Shown: piece after piece, positions 19,870-28,531 of the stretch
How the letters are laid out: every line of letters begins with the position of its first letter
How positions within the stretch are numbered: the first letter of the stretch is position 1
DNA from: Nitrosomonas sp.
Lineage (GTDB): Bacteria > Pseudomonadota > Gammaproteobacteria > Burkholderiales > Nitrosomonadaceae
Length of the DNA stretch: 36,824 nucleotides
Assembly: GCA_021774055.1 (NCBI GenBank)
Contig: JAJFJL010000254.1
Location: 1-36,824, forward strand
Reading direction: 5' to 3'
Translations under genes and position numbers: made by a program
The notes under the pieces: model-generated
What the model was told of the DNA's origin: nothing
Seen by the model: only the letters and a program-made list of their open reading frames with translations
Databases searched by the model: none

Positions 19870-20634
19870 ATGCCTAAGCTCAATCAAGTATTAGAAGAAT
19901 CTGCGCGCATTGAGTCGATGCAAGAAGAAGATAAAGATAAGGAATTTCGTATCCATGACAAATTGGATATCTGCGCCGTTCTGCAAAAAATTAAGCGTAA
20001 GCATTCATTGATAACAATGTACCTTGGTAAAAGCAATAACTTTATTCTAACTTCAATTTTGGCAGTCGATACGGAGCACAATGAAATAATTATTGACTAC
20101 GGTATTGATGAAGCATTAAATCAGCTTGCACTTAAGGCTGACAGATTGACTTTCATTGCATCTGAAGATCGCATTAAAATAGATTTTGTCTGTAACACTA
20201 TTAAAAAAATGCAGTTTGAAGAACGCAATGCTTTTATCGTCAATTTACCTGATTCTTTGGTTCGAATGCAAAGAAGAAATTATTTCAGGGTTGTGACGCC
20301 AACTATTAATACATTAAAATGTATTATTCCGTTACCTGATGGACATAATACAGAAGTTGCATTAGCTGATATAAGCAGTGGTGGTACTGCATTAATAGAG
20401 CATAAGCCTGTGGTTAATTTTGAATTAGGAACGACGTTTAGAAACTGCCAGATTATATTACCCAACGTCGGCACCGTTACTGTGACAATTCAAGTAAAAA
20501 ATACTTTTGAAGTCACCTTAAAGAATGACGATGTTTGCAAACGTATTGGATGTGAATTTGTAGCACTACCAATGAAAATGGCAGCGATTATACAACGTTA
20601 TATTATGAAACTAGAACAGATGGCACGCTCATAA
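19870..20634 (+). CDS. ycgR: Flagellar brake-type PilZ protein (YcgR-like)
   Basis: YcgR-like N-terminal region plus PilZ motifs RNYFR (RxxxR) and DISSGG (D/NxSxxG). Confidence 0.82.
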   Translation: MPKLNQVLEESARIESMQEEDKDKEFRIHDKLDICAVLQKIKRKHSLITMYLGKSNNFILTSILAVDTEHNEIIIDYGIDEALNQLALKADRLTFIASEDRIKIDFVCNTIKKMQFEERNAFIVNLPDSLVRMQRRNYFRVVTPTINTLKCIIPLPDGHNTEVALADISSGGTALIEHKPVVNFELGTTFRNCQIILPNVGTVTVTIQVKNTFEVTLKNDDVCKRIGCEFVALPMKMAAIIQRYIMKLEQMARS

Positions 20635-20639
20635 AGGTA

Positions 20640-20790
20640 GCGCCTAGATCTTGTACAACAAACTATTTCATATAGAAAACTTTATTCTTTGGGGATATCA
20701 ATAAGTATTCCAAAAAGAATAAAATCTATGAGTCACAGCATCAACACCTCCATAATCGTCGTAATGGCGCATGGAATACACCCTGTAGAG
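20640..20790 (+). repeat. Chimeric repeat: family B half joined to a family A core fragment
   Basis: CTTTATTCTTTGGGGATATCAATAAGTATTCCAAAAAGAATAAA (B core) then TGGCGCATGGAATACACCCTGTAG (A core end). Confidence 0.65.
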
Positions 20791-20835
20791 CTAGAAACAC
20801 ACACGAAAGCGGATAAATATTATAAAGAAAGCCAC

Positions 20836-21162
20836 TTACACTTGCATTCTCATGATTTCTTGGTAACTTTGCACTAATTTATTACGCATTTGTATCATTG
20901 ACTGAAAAGATACATTAGATTTTTGTAACGATATCATGACTTCATGCAAGTTTTTGTCTGATTCACCGCTGGTAAATTCCCGTGTTGCCTTGCCTGCTGC
21001 CTGTTGCGTAGCATTGACTTGATCGATAGCTGCTTTAAATTTATGCCCAAAATCAGCTGATGCAGCATTTTCTTCAGATGCTGATAGCTTTTTTGTACCG
21101 GAAGCAGTTGCTGATGCTGCACGCAATTGCGAAAGCACATTTTCAATTCCAGAATTATCCAT
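20836..21162 (-). CDS. fliE: Flagellar hook-basal body complex protein FliE
   Basis: FGHKFKAAIDQVNATQQAAGKATREFTSGESDKNLHEVMISLQKSNVSFQSMIQMRNKLVQSYQEIMRMQV. Confidence 0.95.
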   Translation of the reverse strand: MDNSGIENVLSQLRAASATASGTKKLSASEENAASADFGHKFKAAIDQVNATQQAAGKATREFTSGESDKNLHEVMISLQKSNVSFQSMIQMRNKLVQSYQEIMRMQV

Positions 21163-21198
21163 GATTTAAACCCAACCTTTATTCACCTAAGCCTCACA

Positions 21199-21388
21199 AA
21201 CGATCATGCATATAATGTATAACAAATTGTTTCATAGAGTGAATCTTATTCCACATAGAATAAAGTTTGCCATATGAGACCCACTGTTGCCTTACAAAGA
21301 AACAACATAACCTTACCCCTGATACGATACCCGTAGAGCGCATTCCATGCATCATTTATACGATTGGTGTGTAAAAAACACCCTATTA
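21199..21388. repeat. Chimeric repeat: family B half with deleted core, then family A core in reverse orientation
   Basis: CATATAATGTATAACAAATTGTTTCATAGAGTGAATCTTATTCC (B) and GCATTCCATGCATCATTTATACGATTGGTGTGTAAAAAACACCCTA (A core, reverse). Confidence 0.65.
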
Positions 21389-21638
21389 CACCTTCTATAG
21401 TGACAGGTAGCATAGCATTATTCAGGTTGTTATTTATGATCAGAATAAAGCCAACAAATTCACTCTGTTCGAGCATTCAGCTTAAATAAAAATACTGATA
21501 ATCTTTATATCGTTATGTTAAGGTGGCTGAGGTAGGATAATATCTCATTGAAAATAGCATGTATTCGCACTAAGACGAGGCAATAATACTTTATCCATTT
21601 GGACTTGCCTTACCCTAAATTAAATAGAGTGAATATTT

Positions 21639-21780
21639 GGGCATCCTTAATATCAACACCAAAGTAGTTTGCACTTTTGATGTCAAAAAATCACACGCAG
21701 GTTGCATTCCATGCACCATTTATAACGTTGGTGCGTAAAGCGCACTCTACCTTAAATGTAAACTGAATAATGAAGGGCGC
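21639..21780 (-). repeat. Repeat family A, full copy in reverse orientation (142 bp)
   Basis: Ends and hairpin core match reverse complement of 25034-25175. Confidence 0.8.
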
Positions 21781-21878
21781 CGATGTTTCATGGCTTTACC
21801 TTTATAGCAACCAATCTTTACATCAGGCAGTTATTGAATTTTTTAAACAACTTCTAGTACAAATGTAGTATTGGGATT

Positions 21879-22041
21879 TATACTTTGCGCGGCCATAGTT
21901 TCAGTTTTCTAGTGGATCATTTTTGCCAATACCAGCGTTACTGAAATAATTACATGGCTAGCTATGCACTTGTTTCAGCACCTTGCTCTTGACAAAAATT
22001 ATCACACTGTAAAATCTGAAACCATGACCGCGAAAAGTATA
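21879..22041 (+). repeat. Repeat family C, copy 1 (163 bp, inverted terminal arms, internal hairpin)
   Basis: Near-identical to 36529-36691; TATACTTTGCGCGGCCATAGTTTCAG ... CTGAAACCATGACCGCGAAAAGTATA; internal CTGAAATAATTACATGGCTAGCTATGCACTTGTTTCAG. Confidence 0.9.
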
Positions 22042-22082
22042 TTACCAGTCAAACAGATCAAGATTTAAGTGGGAAAGATATT

Positions 22083-23828
22083 ATGGCAACCGTACCAAGT
22101 GAGTCTGTCGTAGCAGACGAATCTATTATACAAACACGGCTAGAACAATTCAATCAACTTCCAAGTCAAAAAAAACTTGGCTTTATGATTGCTGCCGCAG
22201 CAATTATTGCATTGTTGGTTGGAGCTTGGATGTGGAGCCAAACACCTGATTACAGAGTACTTTATTCCAATCTATCAGATGATCAGGATGGTGGTGAAAT
22301 TATCAATGCACTGCAACAAATGAATGTTCCGTACAAATTTTCTAAGGGTGGCAGCACAATTCTTGTTCCTGACAACCAAGTCCATGATGTACGCTTAAAA
22401 CTTGCTAGTCAAGGATTACCTAAAGGTGGCTTAGCTGGTTTTGAACTAATGGAAAATCAAAAATTTGGATCTAGTCAGTTTTTGGAACAAGTCAATTATC
22501 AACGTGCCATAGAAGGGGAATTATCACGATCTGTGCAGTCACTATCAGCTGTCCAAAGTGCACGCGTACATCTTGCTATTCCTAAGTCATCTGTATTCGC
22601 CAGAGAACGAAAACAACCTAGTGCCTCTGTATTGCTCAATTTGATTCCTGGCAGATCGATGAGCACAGAGCAAATAAATGCTATTACCCATTTAGTGTCA
22701 AGCAGTGTACCAAGCCTGGAAACCAATAATGTTACCGTAGTTGACCAAGATGGTAATTTATTAAATCTACAAGCTGACGACAAATCTAACGTTGGCCTTG
22801 ATGCAGATCAGCTACAATATATTGCGGCACTAGAGGAAGGCTACATTAAACGAATCGAAACAATTCTTACACCGATTGCTGGACGAAATAACGTGCGCGC
22901 ACAGGTAACAACAGATGTTGATTTTTCACGTATTGAGCGTGCGGAAGAAATTTATCGACCAAACGATAGCGAAGAAAATCCAGCTACAATTCGTAGCCAG
23001 CAAAATGTAGAGTCTATGTCTACTGGCTCCAATTTTGATGGTGGTATTCCAGGAGCGCTAACAAATCGTCCTCCTGAACCAGCACAAGCCCCTATTGAGG
23101 TTGATGTTGGAGAAGTAGAAGACGGTGTGCAAGATAATGAGCCGGCAGTCCCTACAGATCAACGTTCAGAGTCAACAATAAATTATGAGGTAGATAAAAC
23201 CACCTTACACACGCAAGAATCTACAGGTGGGATTAAACGATTATCTGCGGCAGTTGTAGTTAATTTTCGTGCCAATACTGATGAAGAAGGTAATGTCACA
23301 TACGAGCCACTAACTGCTAAGGAGATCGAAGATATTAATAATCTAGCCAAGAATGCAGTCGGTTATAACGAAGCACGTGGTGACACACTAACAGTAACAA
23401 ATAGTTTATTTAGTGAAGCACAAGCATCCACTGATCCATTATGGAAAGATCCAGATATGCTTATGCTGGGGAAAGAAATTGGCAAACAGTTATTAATTGC
23501 AGCATTAGTTTTATTCTTCTTGCTTAAAGTATTACGGCCATTTTTAAAGAGTTTAGCACCGCAACCACCGGTAGAAGAGCCTCCTTTAGCAGAGAACGCT
23601 TTGGAAGATGGAGGAGCATCTGAGCAAAATCGTCTGGCCGGAGAGGGAGGTGAACAAAACATGCTGACTGCAGAGGAAACGTTAGCACTGGAGCAATCTA
23701 CGGAAAAAGCTGCTAATCGGACATCCTATGAAGAAAACCTTAAAAAAGCCAAGAAAATGGCTATCGAAGAGCCAGTGATTGTTGCTAATGTTATCAAGGA
23801 ATGGGTGGCTGGTGATGGCGGAAAATGA
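22083..23828 (+). CDS. fliF: Flagellar M-ring protein FliF
   Basis: SQTPDYRVLYSNLSDDQDGGEIINALQQMNVPYKF..., QKFGSSQFLEQVNYQRAIEGELSRSV. Confidence 0.97.
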   Translation: MATVPSESVVADESIIQTRLEQFNQLPSQKKLGFMIAAAAIIALLVGAWMWSQTPDYRVLYSNLSDDQDGGEIINALQQMNVPYKFSKGGSTILVPDNQVHDVRLKLASQGLPKGGLAGFELMENQKFGSSQFLEQVNYQRAIEGELSRSVQSLSAVQSARVHLAIPKSSVFARERKQPSASVLLNLIPGRSMSTEQINAITHLVSSSVPSLETNNVTVVDQDGNLLNLQADDKSNVGLDADQLQYIAALEEGYIKRIETILTPIAGRNNVRAQVTTDVDFSRIERAEEIYRPNDSEENPATIRSQQNVESMSTGSNFDGGIPGALTNRPPEPAQAPIEVDVGEVEDGVQDNEPAVPTDQRSESTINYEVDKTTLHTQESTGGIKRLSAAVVVNFRANTDEEGNVTYEPLTAKEIEDINNLAKNAVGYNEARGDTLTVTNSLFSEAQASTDPLWKDPDMLMLGKEIGKQLLIAALVLFFLLKVLRPFLKSLAPQPPVEEPPLAENALEDGGASEQNRLAGEGGEQNMLTAEETLALEQSTEKAANRTSYEENLKKAKKMAIEEPVIVANVIKEWVAGDGGK

Positions 23829-24816
23829 TGGCATTACTAAAAGTGCAATATTAATGATGTCACTAGGCGAAGCTGAGGCAGCCTCTGTATTTAAGCATTT
23901 GACACCTAAAGAAGCACAAAGATTAGGTGAGGCAATGTCTACCTTAAACAATGTTACACACAATGAAATTGGGGGAGTAATTGAAGAACTGATTGACCAG
24001 ACAGAAGAAAAAACTACTCTAGGACATAATTCAGACGATTACATTAGGAATGTACTAACTAACGCCCTAGGTGATGATAAAGCTGCCAACTTAATTGACC
24101 GAATTTTACATGGTGGTGATACCAGTGGTATTGAAAGCTTGAAATGGATGGATGCACCATCGGTAGCAGAATTAATAAAAGACGAACATTCACAGATTAT
24201 TGCAACTATCCTAGTTCACCTTGAACGTGATCATGCGAGTGAAATTTTAAGTTTATTGACTGAGCGATTACGTAATGATGTGCTATTGCGAGTCTCTACG
24301 CTGGATAGTATCCAGCCAGATGCATTACGTGAGCTTAATGAGGTTCTAGTTAAACTAATGTCTGGTGGCAATAATAGCATTAGAAAAGCTCCAATGGGTG
24401 GCATCCGTGCAACAGCCGAAATTCTTAATTTTATGCCAACCGCAATGGAGAATAATATTATAGAAAATATCAAACAATATGACTCTGATTTTGCCCAACA
24501 AATAATGGATGAAATGTTTGTATTCGATAATCTAATGGATATTGATGATCATGGCATTCAATTGTTATTGCGAGAGGTACAGTCTGAATCTCTAATTATC
24601 GCACTCAAAGGTGCCGCAGAAGAACTACGCACTAAAATATTTAAAAACATGTCACAACGTGCCGCTGAAATGCTAAGAGAGGATCTTGAAGCAAAAGGCC
24701 CGGTACGTGTTTCAGAAGTAGAAGCAGAACAAAAAGAAATTCTTAAAACACTACGCCAATTGGCTGATGATGGACAGATTGTTATTGGCGGTGGCGGAGA
24801 AGATAATTTTCTTTAG
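23815..24816 (+). CDS. fliG: Flagellar motor switch protein FliG
   Basis: KSAILMMSLGEAEAASVFKHLTPKEAQRLGEAM...; ORF 23779, likely start at the internal Met (MAENDGITKSA) overlapping fliF. Confidence 0.97.
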   Translation: MAENDGITKSAILMMSLGEAEAASVFKHLTPKEAQRLGEAMSTLNNVTHNEIGGVIEELIDQTEEKTTLGHNSDDYIRNVLTNALGDDKAANLIDRILHGGDTSGIESLKWMDAPSVAELIKDEHSQIIATILVHLERDHASEILSLLTERLRNDVLLRVSTLDSIQPDALRELNEVLVKLMSGGNNSIRKAPMGGIRATAEILNFMPTAMENNIIENIKQYDSDFAQQIMDEMFVFDNLMDIDDHGIQLLLREVQSESLIIALKGAAEELRTKIFKNMSQRAAEMLREDLEAKGPVRVSEVEAEQKEILKTLRQLADDGQIVIGGGGEDNFL

Positions 24817-24829
24817 AAAAAATTTATAA

Positions 24830-25022
24830 CATCCTTCATATTGATTCAAAAGTAGTTTACACTTTTAATATTAAAAATTCTCTTTGGCGCATATTTATCC
24901 CTCGTTATTCCTGCTAGAAACATGCAGGAATAACGGAGGGTGTTTCATATAAGCTATTTTTGATAGCATTTCAATGTGAAACCTTGTATTTTCGACAAAT
25001 GTAAACCGAATATTGAAGGATG
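24830..25022. repeat. Family A-ended element with a different hairpin core (193 bp)
   Basis: Left end CATCCTTCATATTGATTCAAAAGTAGTTTACACTTTTAATATTAAAAATT and right end AAATGTAAACCGAATATTGAAGGATG match family A ends; core CCCTCGTTATTCCTGctagaaacatgCAGGAATAACGGAGGG is unrelated. Confidence 0.75.
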
Positions 25023-25033
25023 TATAATTTATT

Positions 25034-25175
25034 GGGCATCCTTCAATATTCGGTTTACATTTAAGCCAGAGTGTGTTTTACGCACCAACGCTATAAATAG
25101 TGCATAGAATGCACTCTACTTGTAATTTTTTACATCAAAAGTGTAAACTAGTTTGATGCTGATATGAAAGGTGCC
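25034..25175 (+). repeat. Repeat family A full copy (142 bp)
   Basis: GGGCATCCTTCAATATTCGGTTTACATTTAA...core...ACATCAAAAGTGTAAACTAGTTTGATGCTGATATGAAAGGTGCC. Confidence 0.85.
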
Positions 25176-25273
25176 ACTTATTGATTAGTTTTGCAATCAA
25201 AGATACCACACAAAATTTGCAATATTAGGTTGTGCTATCACCAGCCTGATCCACCAAGCTTGCAGGATATAAC

Positions 25274-25981
25274 ATGGATACTACTAATATTATCCCGAAG
25301 GAAGAACTTGCCACATTTCAACCTTGGGAGCCTGACTCTTTCGATTCTCCTAAATCAGACGAAGCACCTACACCTGAACCTGCACCTGCACCAGTTGTTG
25401 ATCATGAAACAAACAAGCCAAATGAAGTTGAATTACCAACACAGGAACAAATTGACCTTACTTATCAAAAGGCACAGGAGGAAGGTTATGCAGCTGGATT
25501 CCAAGCAGGACGTGAAGCAGGATATCAAGAAGGCAAGCAATTTGCAAAAGTAGAAATGAAGACTGAAGTAGAACAGATACGTTTATTATTGGCCGAACTT
25601 AACAATGCATTAAACCAGATAGATCAACAAGTTGCCCAAGATTTACTAATTCTAGCATTAGGCCTTACTAAAGAAATGCTAACACAAGCATTAAAAATTA
25701 AACCAGAATTAATTCTACCTATTGTACAAGAAGCTATTAGACAACTTCCTAACGCGATGGAACACCCTTGTTTAATTTTACATCCAGACGATGCGACATT
25801 AGTTCGAGAGCAGCTATCAGAGCAGCTATCCCAATCTGACTGGAAGATTCTAGAAGACGAAAAAATTGCCAAAGGTGGCTGTCGTGTTGAGGCGAACGGG
25901 AGTGAAATAGATGCTAGCATACCAACCAGATGGCAGCGTGTATTGGCAACAATAGGACAAAAAGATGATTGGCTAATATGA
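25274..25981 (+). CDS. fliH: Flagellar assembly protein FliH
   Basis: YAAGFQAGREAGYQEGKQFA motif, position between fliG and fliI. Confidence 0.92.
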   Translation: MDTTNIIPKEELATFQPWEPDSFDSPKSDEAPTPEPAPAPVVDHETNKPNEVELPTQEQIDLTYQKAQEEGYAAGFQAGREAGYQEGKQFAKVEMKTEVEQIRLLLAELNNALNQIDQQVAQDLLILALGLTKEMLTQALKIKPELILPIVQEAIRQLPNAMEHPCLILHPDDATLVREQLSEQLSQSDWKILEDEKIAKGGCRVEANGSEIDASIPTRWQRVLATIGQKDDWLI

Positions 25982-26114
25982 TTCATAAATGCTAGCACTC
26001 ACGCTAAAAAAATGAAAAACAATCATGATCTCAACATTATCATACTGAAACATAATGAAAAACCAACGCATAGCCAATTCTTTCCCCTGAATAGATACTC
26101 TGTGAGAATTATTT

Positions 26115-27617
26115 ATGACATATACCAGCAACTGGTGTGATTTCTTACAAAACTGCCAGCAACGTGTTACTACTTCAGACTCGTTTGGCAAACAAGAAAT
26201 ACAGACAGAAGATGAGATTAAGGCACGGCACATTAATAACTGGCGTGATTATTTGAAAAATTGCAACCAACTTATTGGTAGTTCAAATCCATTCCTGCAT
26301 AGTGGAACTTTAACTAGAGTTGCCGGGTTAGTGATGGAAGCAGTTGGTCTTAAATTGGCTGTTGGTAGTAGTTGCACTGTTTTTCTTACCAATGGCAGTA
26401 GTGTTCCAGCTGAAGTTGTTGGATTTTCAAGTGATAAATTATTTTTAATGCCATTAAGTGATGTTTATGGGCTGGTATCTGGTGCTAAAGTTATTCCTAT
26501 TGAATTTGTCGGAGAATTACCGAAAATTGGTTGTATTCAATATCCACGGCGACGAGCTGCAGACCATGCAAAACATGTAACAGTTGGTTATGAATTATTA
26601 GGGCGAGTATTAAATGGCGCAGGTGAACCACTTGATCAATTTGGTCCTATTCATACAAACCATAGTGTACCTTTATATAGTAGGCCGTATAACCCTTTAG
26701 AACGTACCCCGGTTACTGACCCACTTGATGTTGGTGTGCGTGCAATTAATACTTTGTTAAGTGTAGGGCGGGGGCAGCGTATGGGGCTGTTTGCCGGGAG
26801 TGGTGTTGGTAAAAGCGTTTTACTTGGAATGATGGCACGTTATACTAGCGCTGATGTAATTGTTGTTGCACTTATCGGTGAACGAGGTCGGGAAGTAAAA
26901 GAGTTTATAGAAAATATTCTAGGCAGTGAAGGTTTAAAACGTTCTGTTGTCGTGGCTGCTCCAGCTGATACTTCCCCGTTATTAAGATTACAAGGTGCAG
27001 CTTATGCAACCTCAATAGCTGAATATTTTCGTGATGAAGGAAAACATGTACTCTTAATCATGGACTCGCTAACTCGATATGCTATGGCACAACGAGAAAT
27101 TGCACTTGCTATTGGTGAACCACCTGCTACTAAAGGATACCCACCTTCAGTCTTTGCCAAATTGCCGCAATTGGTAGAACGTGCGGGAAATGGTAATAGT
27201 AGCGGTGGCTCAATTACAGCATTTTATACCGTACTAACGGAAGGTGATGATCAGAATGACCCAATTGCTGATAATGCTAGAGCAATTCTTGATGGACATA
27301 TTGTGCTTTCACGTCGGTTATCTGAGTCTGGACATTTTCCTGCTATTGATATAGAAGCATCAATAAGCCGTGTTATGCCTAGTATTATTTCGCAAGAACA
27401 GGCTGATTCATCGCGTAAGTTCAGAAGTCTTTACTCTCGCTATCAACGTAGTCATGATTTAATTAGTGTGGGTGCCTATGTAAGTGGTACTGATCCAGAA
27501 TTAGATTTAGCTATTTCATTTTATCCTGCGTTAGAATCTTTTCTAAAACAAGATATGTTTCAACAAGAAAGTTTTGACGAGAGTCAAAATAAACTAAAGG
27601 CACTATTTAATACCTAG
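26115..27617 (+). CDS. fliI: Flagellum-specific ATPase FliI
   Basis: [19 protein letters not shown] Walker [55 protein letters not shown]. Confidence 0.98.
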   Translation: MTYTSNWCDFLQNCQQRVTTSDSFGKQEIQTEDEIKARHINNWRDYLKNCNQLIGSSNPFLHSGTLTRVAGLVMEAVGLKLAVGSSCTVFLTNGSSVPAEVVGFSSDKLFLMPLSDVYGLVSGAKVIPIEFVGELPKIGCIQYPRRRAADHAKHVTVGYELLGRVLNGAGEPLDQFGPIHTNHSVPLYSRPYNPLERTPVTDPLDVGVRAINTLLSVGRGQRMGLFAGSGVGKSVLLGMMARYTSADVIVVALIGERGREVKEFIENILGSEGLKRSVVVAAPADTSPLLRLQGAAYATSIAEYFRDEGKHVLLIMDSLTRYAMAQREIALAIGEPPATKGYPPSVFAKLPQLVERAGNGNSSGGSITAFYTVLTEGDDQNDPIADNARAILDGHIVLSRRLSESGHFPAIDIEASISRVMPSIISQEQADSSRKFRSLYSRYQRSHDLISVGAYVSGTDPELDLAISFYPALESFLKQDMFQQESFDESQNKLKALFNT

Positions 27618-27773
27618 ACACTGCAAGTAATCGCACACATACTGCACAACAGATTGTTCCATATAGAAAACCTTATTCTTTGGGAATATCAATAAGTATT
27701 CCACGCAGAATAAGATTCACTCTATGAAACAATTTGTAGCACATTATATGTACGATTACTTGCAGGATCTAGG
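27613..27773 (+). repeat. Repeat family B, best copy (161 bp, about 53-bp inverted terminal repeats)
   Basis: CCTAGACACTGCAAGTAATCGCACACATACTGCACAACAGATTGTTCCATATAG pairs with reverse complement of right end CCTAGATCCTGCAAGTAATCGTACATATAATGTGCTACAAATTGTTTCATAGAG; core GGAATATCAATAAGTATTCC. Confidence 0.92.
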
Positions 27774-27843
27774 TAATACCTAGATTGTGTGAGTGATATT
27801 GTTTAACCATGATGACAATAAACAATAGGGTAAAAAAACAATT

Positions 27844-28281
27844 ATGATTACCAAGCCAACGCTTAATATGCTAATAAATCATGCCCAGAGAAAAAGTGAT
27901 GATTCAGCAAAAGAATTAGGTAAATTGACATCTCGTCAACAAGAAGCCGAACAAAAACTAAATTTGTTGTTGGAATATCGTAAAAACTATCAATCACAGC
28001 TCCAGGATGTCGCAGAAAATGGGATTAATAATATCGAATGGTTAAATTTTATTGCCTTTATAAATAAATTAGACGTGGCAATAACAGAACAAAAACAAAA
28101 TGTAAGTATTGCTCATAGTAATAGAGAAGCAGGTGGCAAAGAGTTTCAGTTACATCAGGCTAAATTAAAATCGTACGATACGCTGTCAAAACGACATAAT
28201 AAGCTTGAGCTTCAACAACAAATGAAACATGAACAAAAAGAACAGGACGAATATGCTGCAAGGAGTAATATTTACAAATAA
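27844..28281 (+). CDS. fliJ: Flagellar export protein FliJ
   Basis: Coiled-coil FliJ-like protein after fliI; LTSRQQEAEQKLNLLLEYRKNYQSQLQ. Confidence 0.9.
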   Translation: MITKPTLNMLINHAQRKSDDSAKELGKLTSRQQEAEQKLNLLLEYRKNYQSQLQDVAENGINNIEWLNFIAFINKLDVAITEQKQNVSIAHSNREAGGKEFQLHQAKLKSYDTLSKRHNKLELQQQMKHEQKEQDEYAARSNIYK

Positions 28282-28531
28282 CCTACAATATGAATTAAGA
28301 GCTAAATTGGACGCGTAAAATAAGTGTGTTATACGTACTAACAAATATAATTAGAAACCTCTTATTTACAACCCTTTGAATGACTGAAATTAAAAATTTC
28401 AGCCCTTAGTTCACATTATTTACTTCGTGCGATTACAGATTTTTGGTGTTTTTGAGCTTTTATGAAGGATGCCCAATCATATTTAATTGTGATATATAGT
28501 TACTATTCGGAAAGTTAACTTATACTAATTA

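Noticed and set aside
20836-21162. fliE on minus strand as evidence of a recent inversion
   Set aside because: fliE divergent from fliF is the normal arrangement in enteric flagellar loci, so orientation alone is not anomalous
21246-21476. 76-aa minus-strand ORF
   Set aside because: Lies across repeat family B/A sequence; no recognisable domain
25191-25553. 120-aa plus-strand ORF overlapping fliH
   Set aside because: Alternative frame of fliH, low-complexity His/Leu-rich translation with no family resemblance
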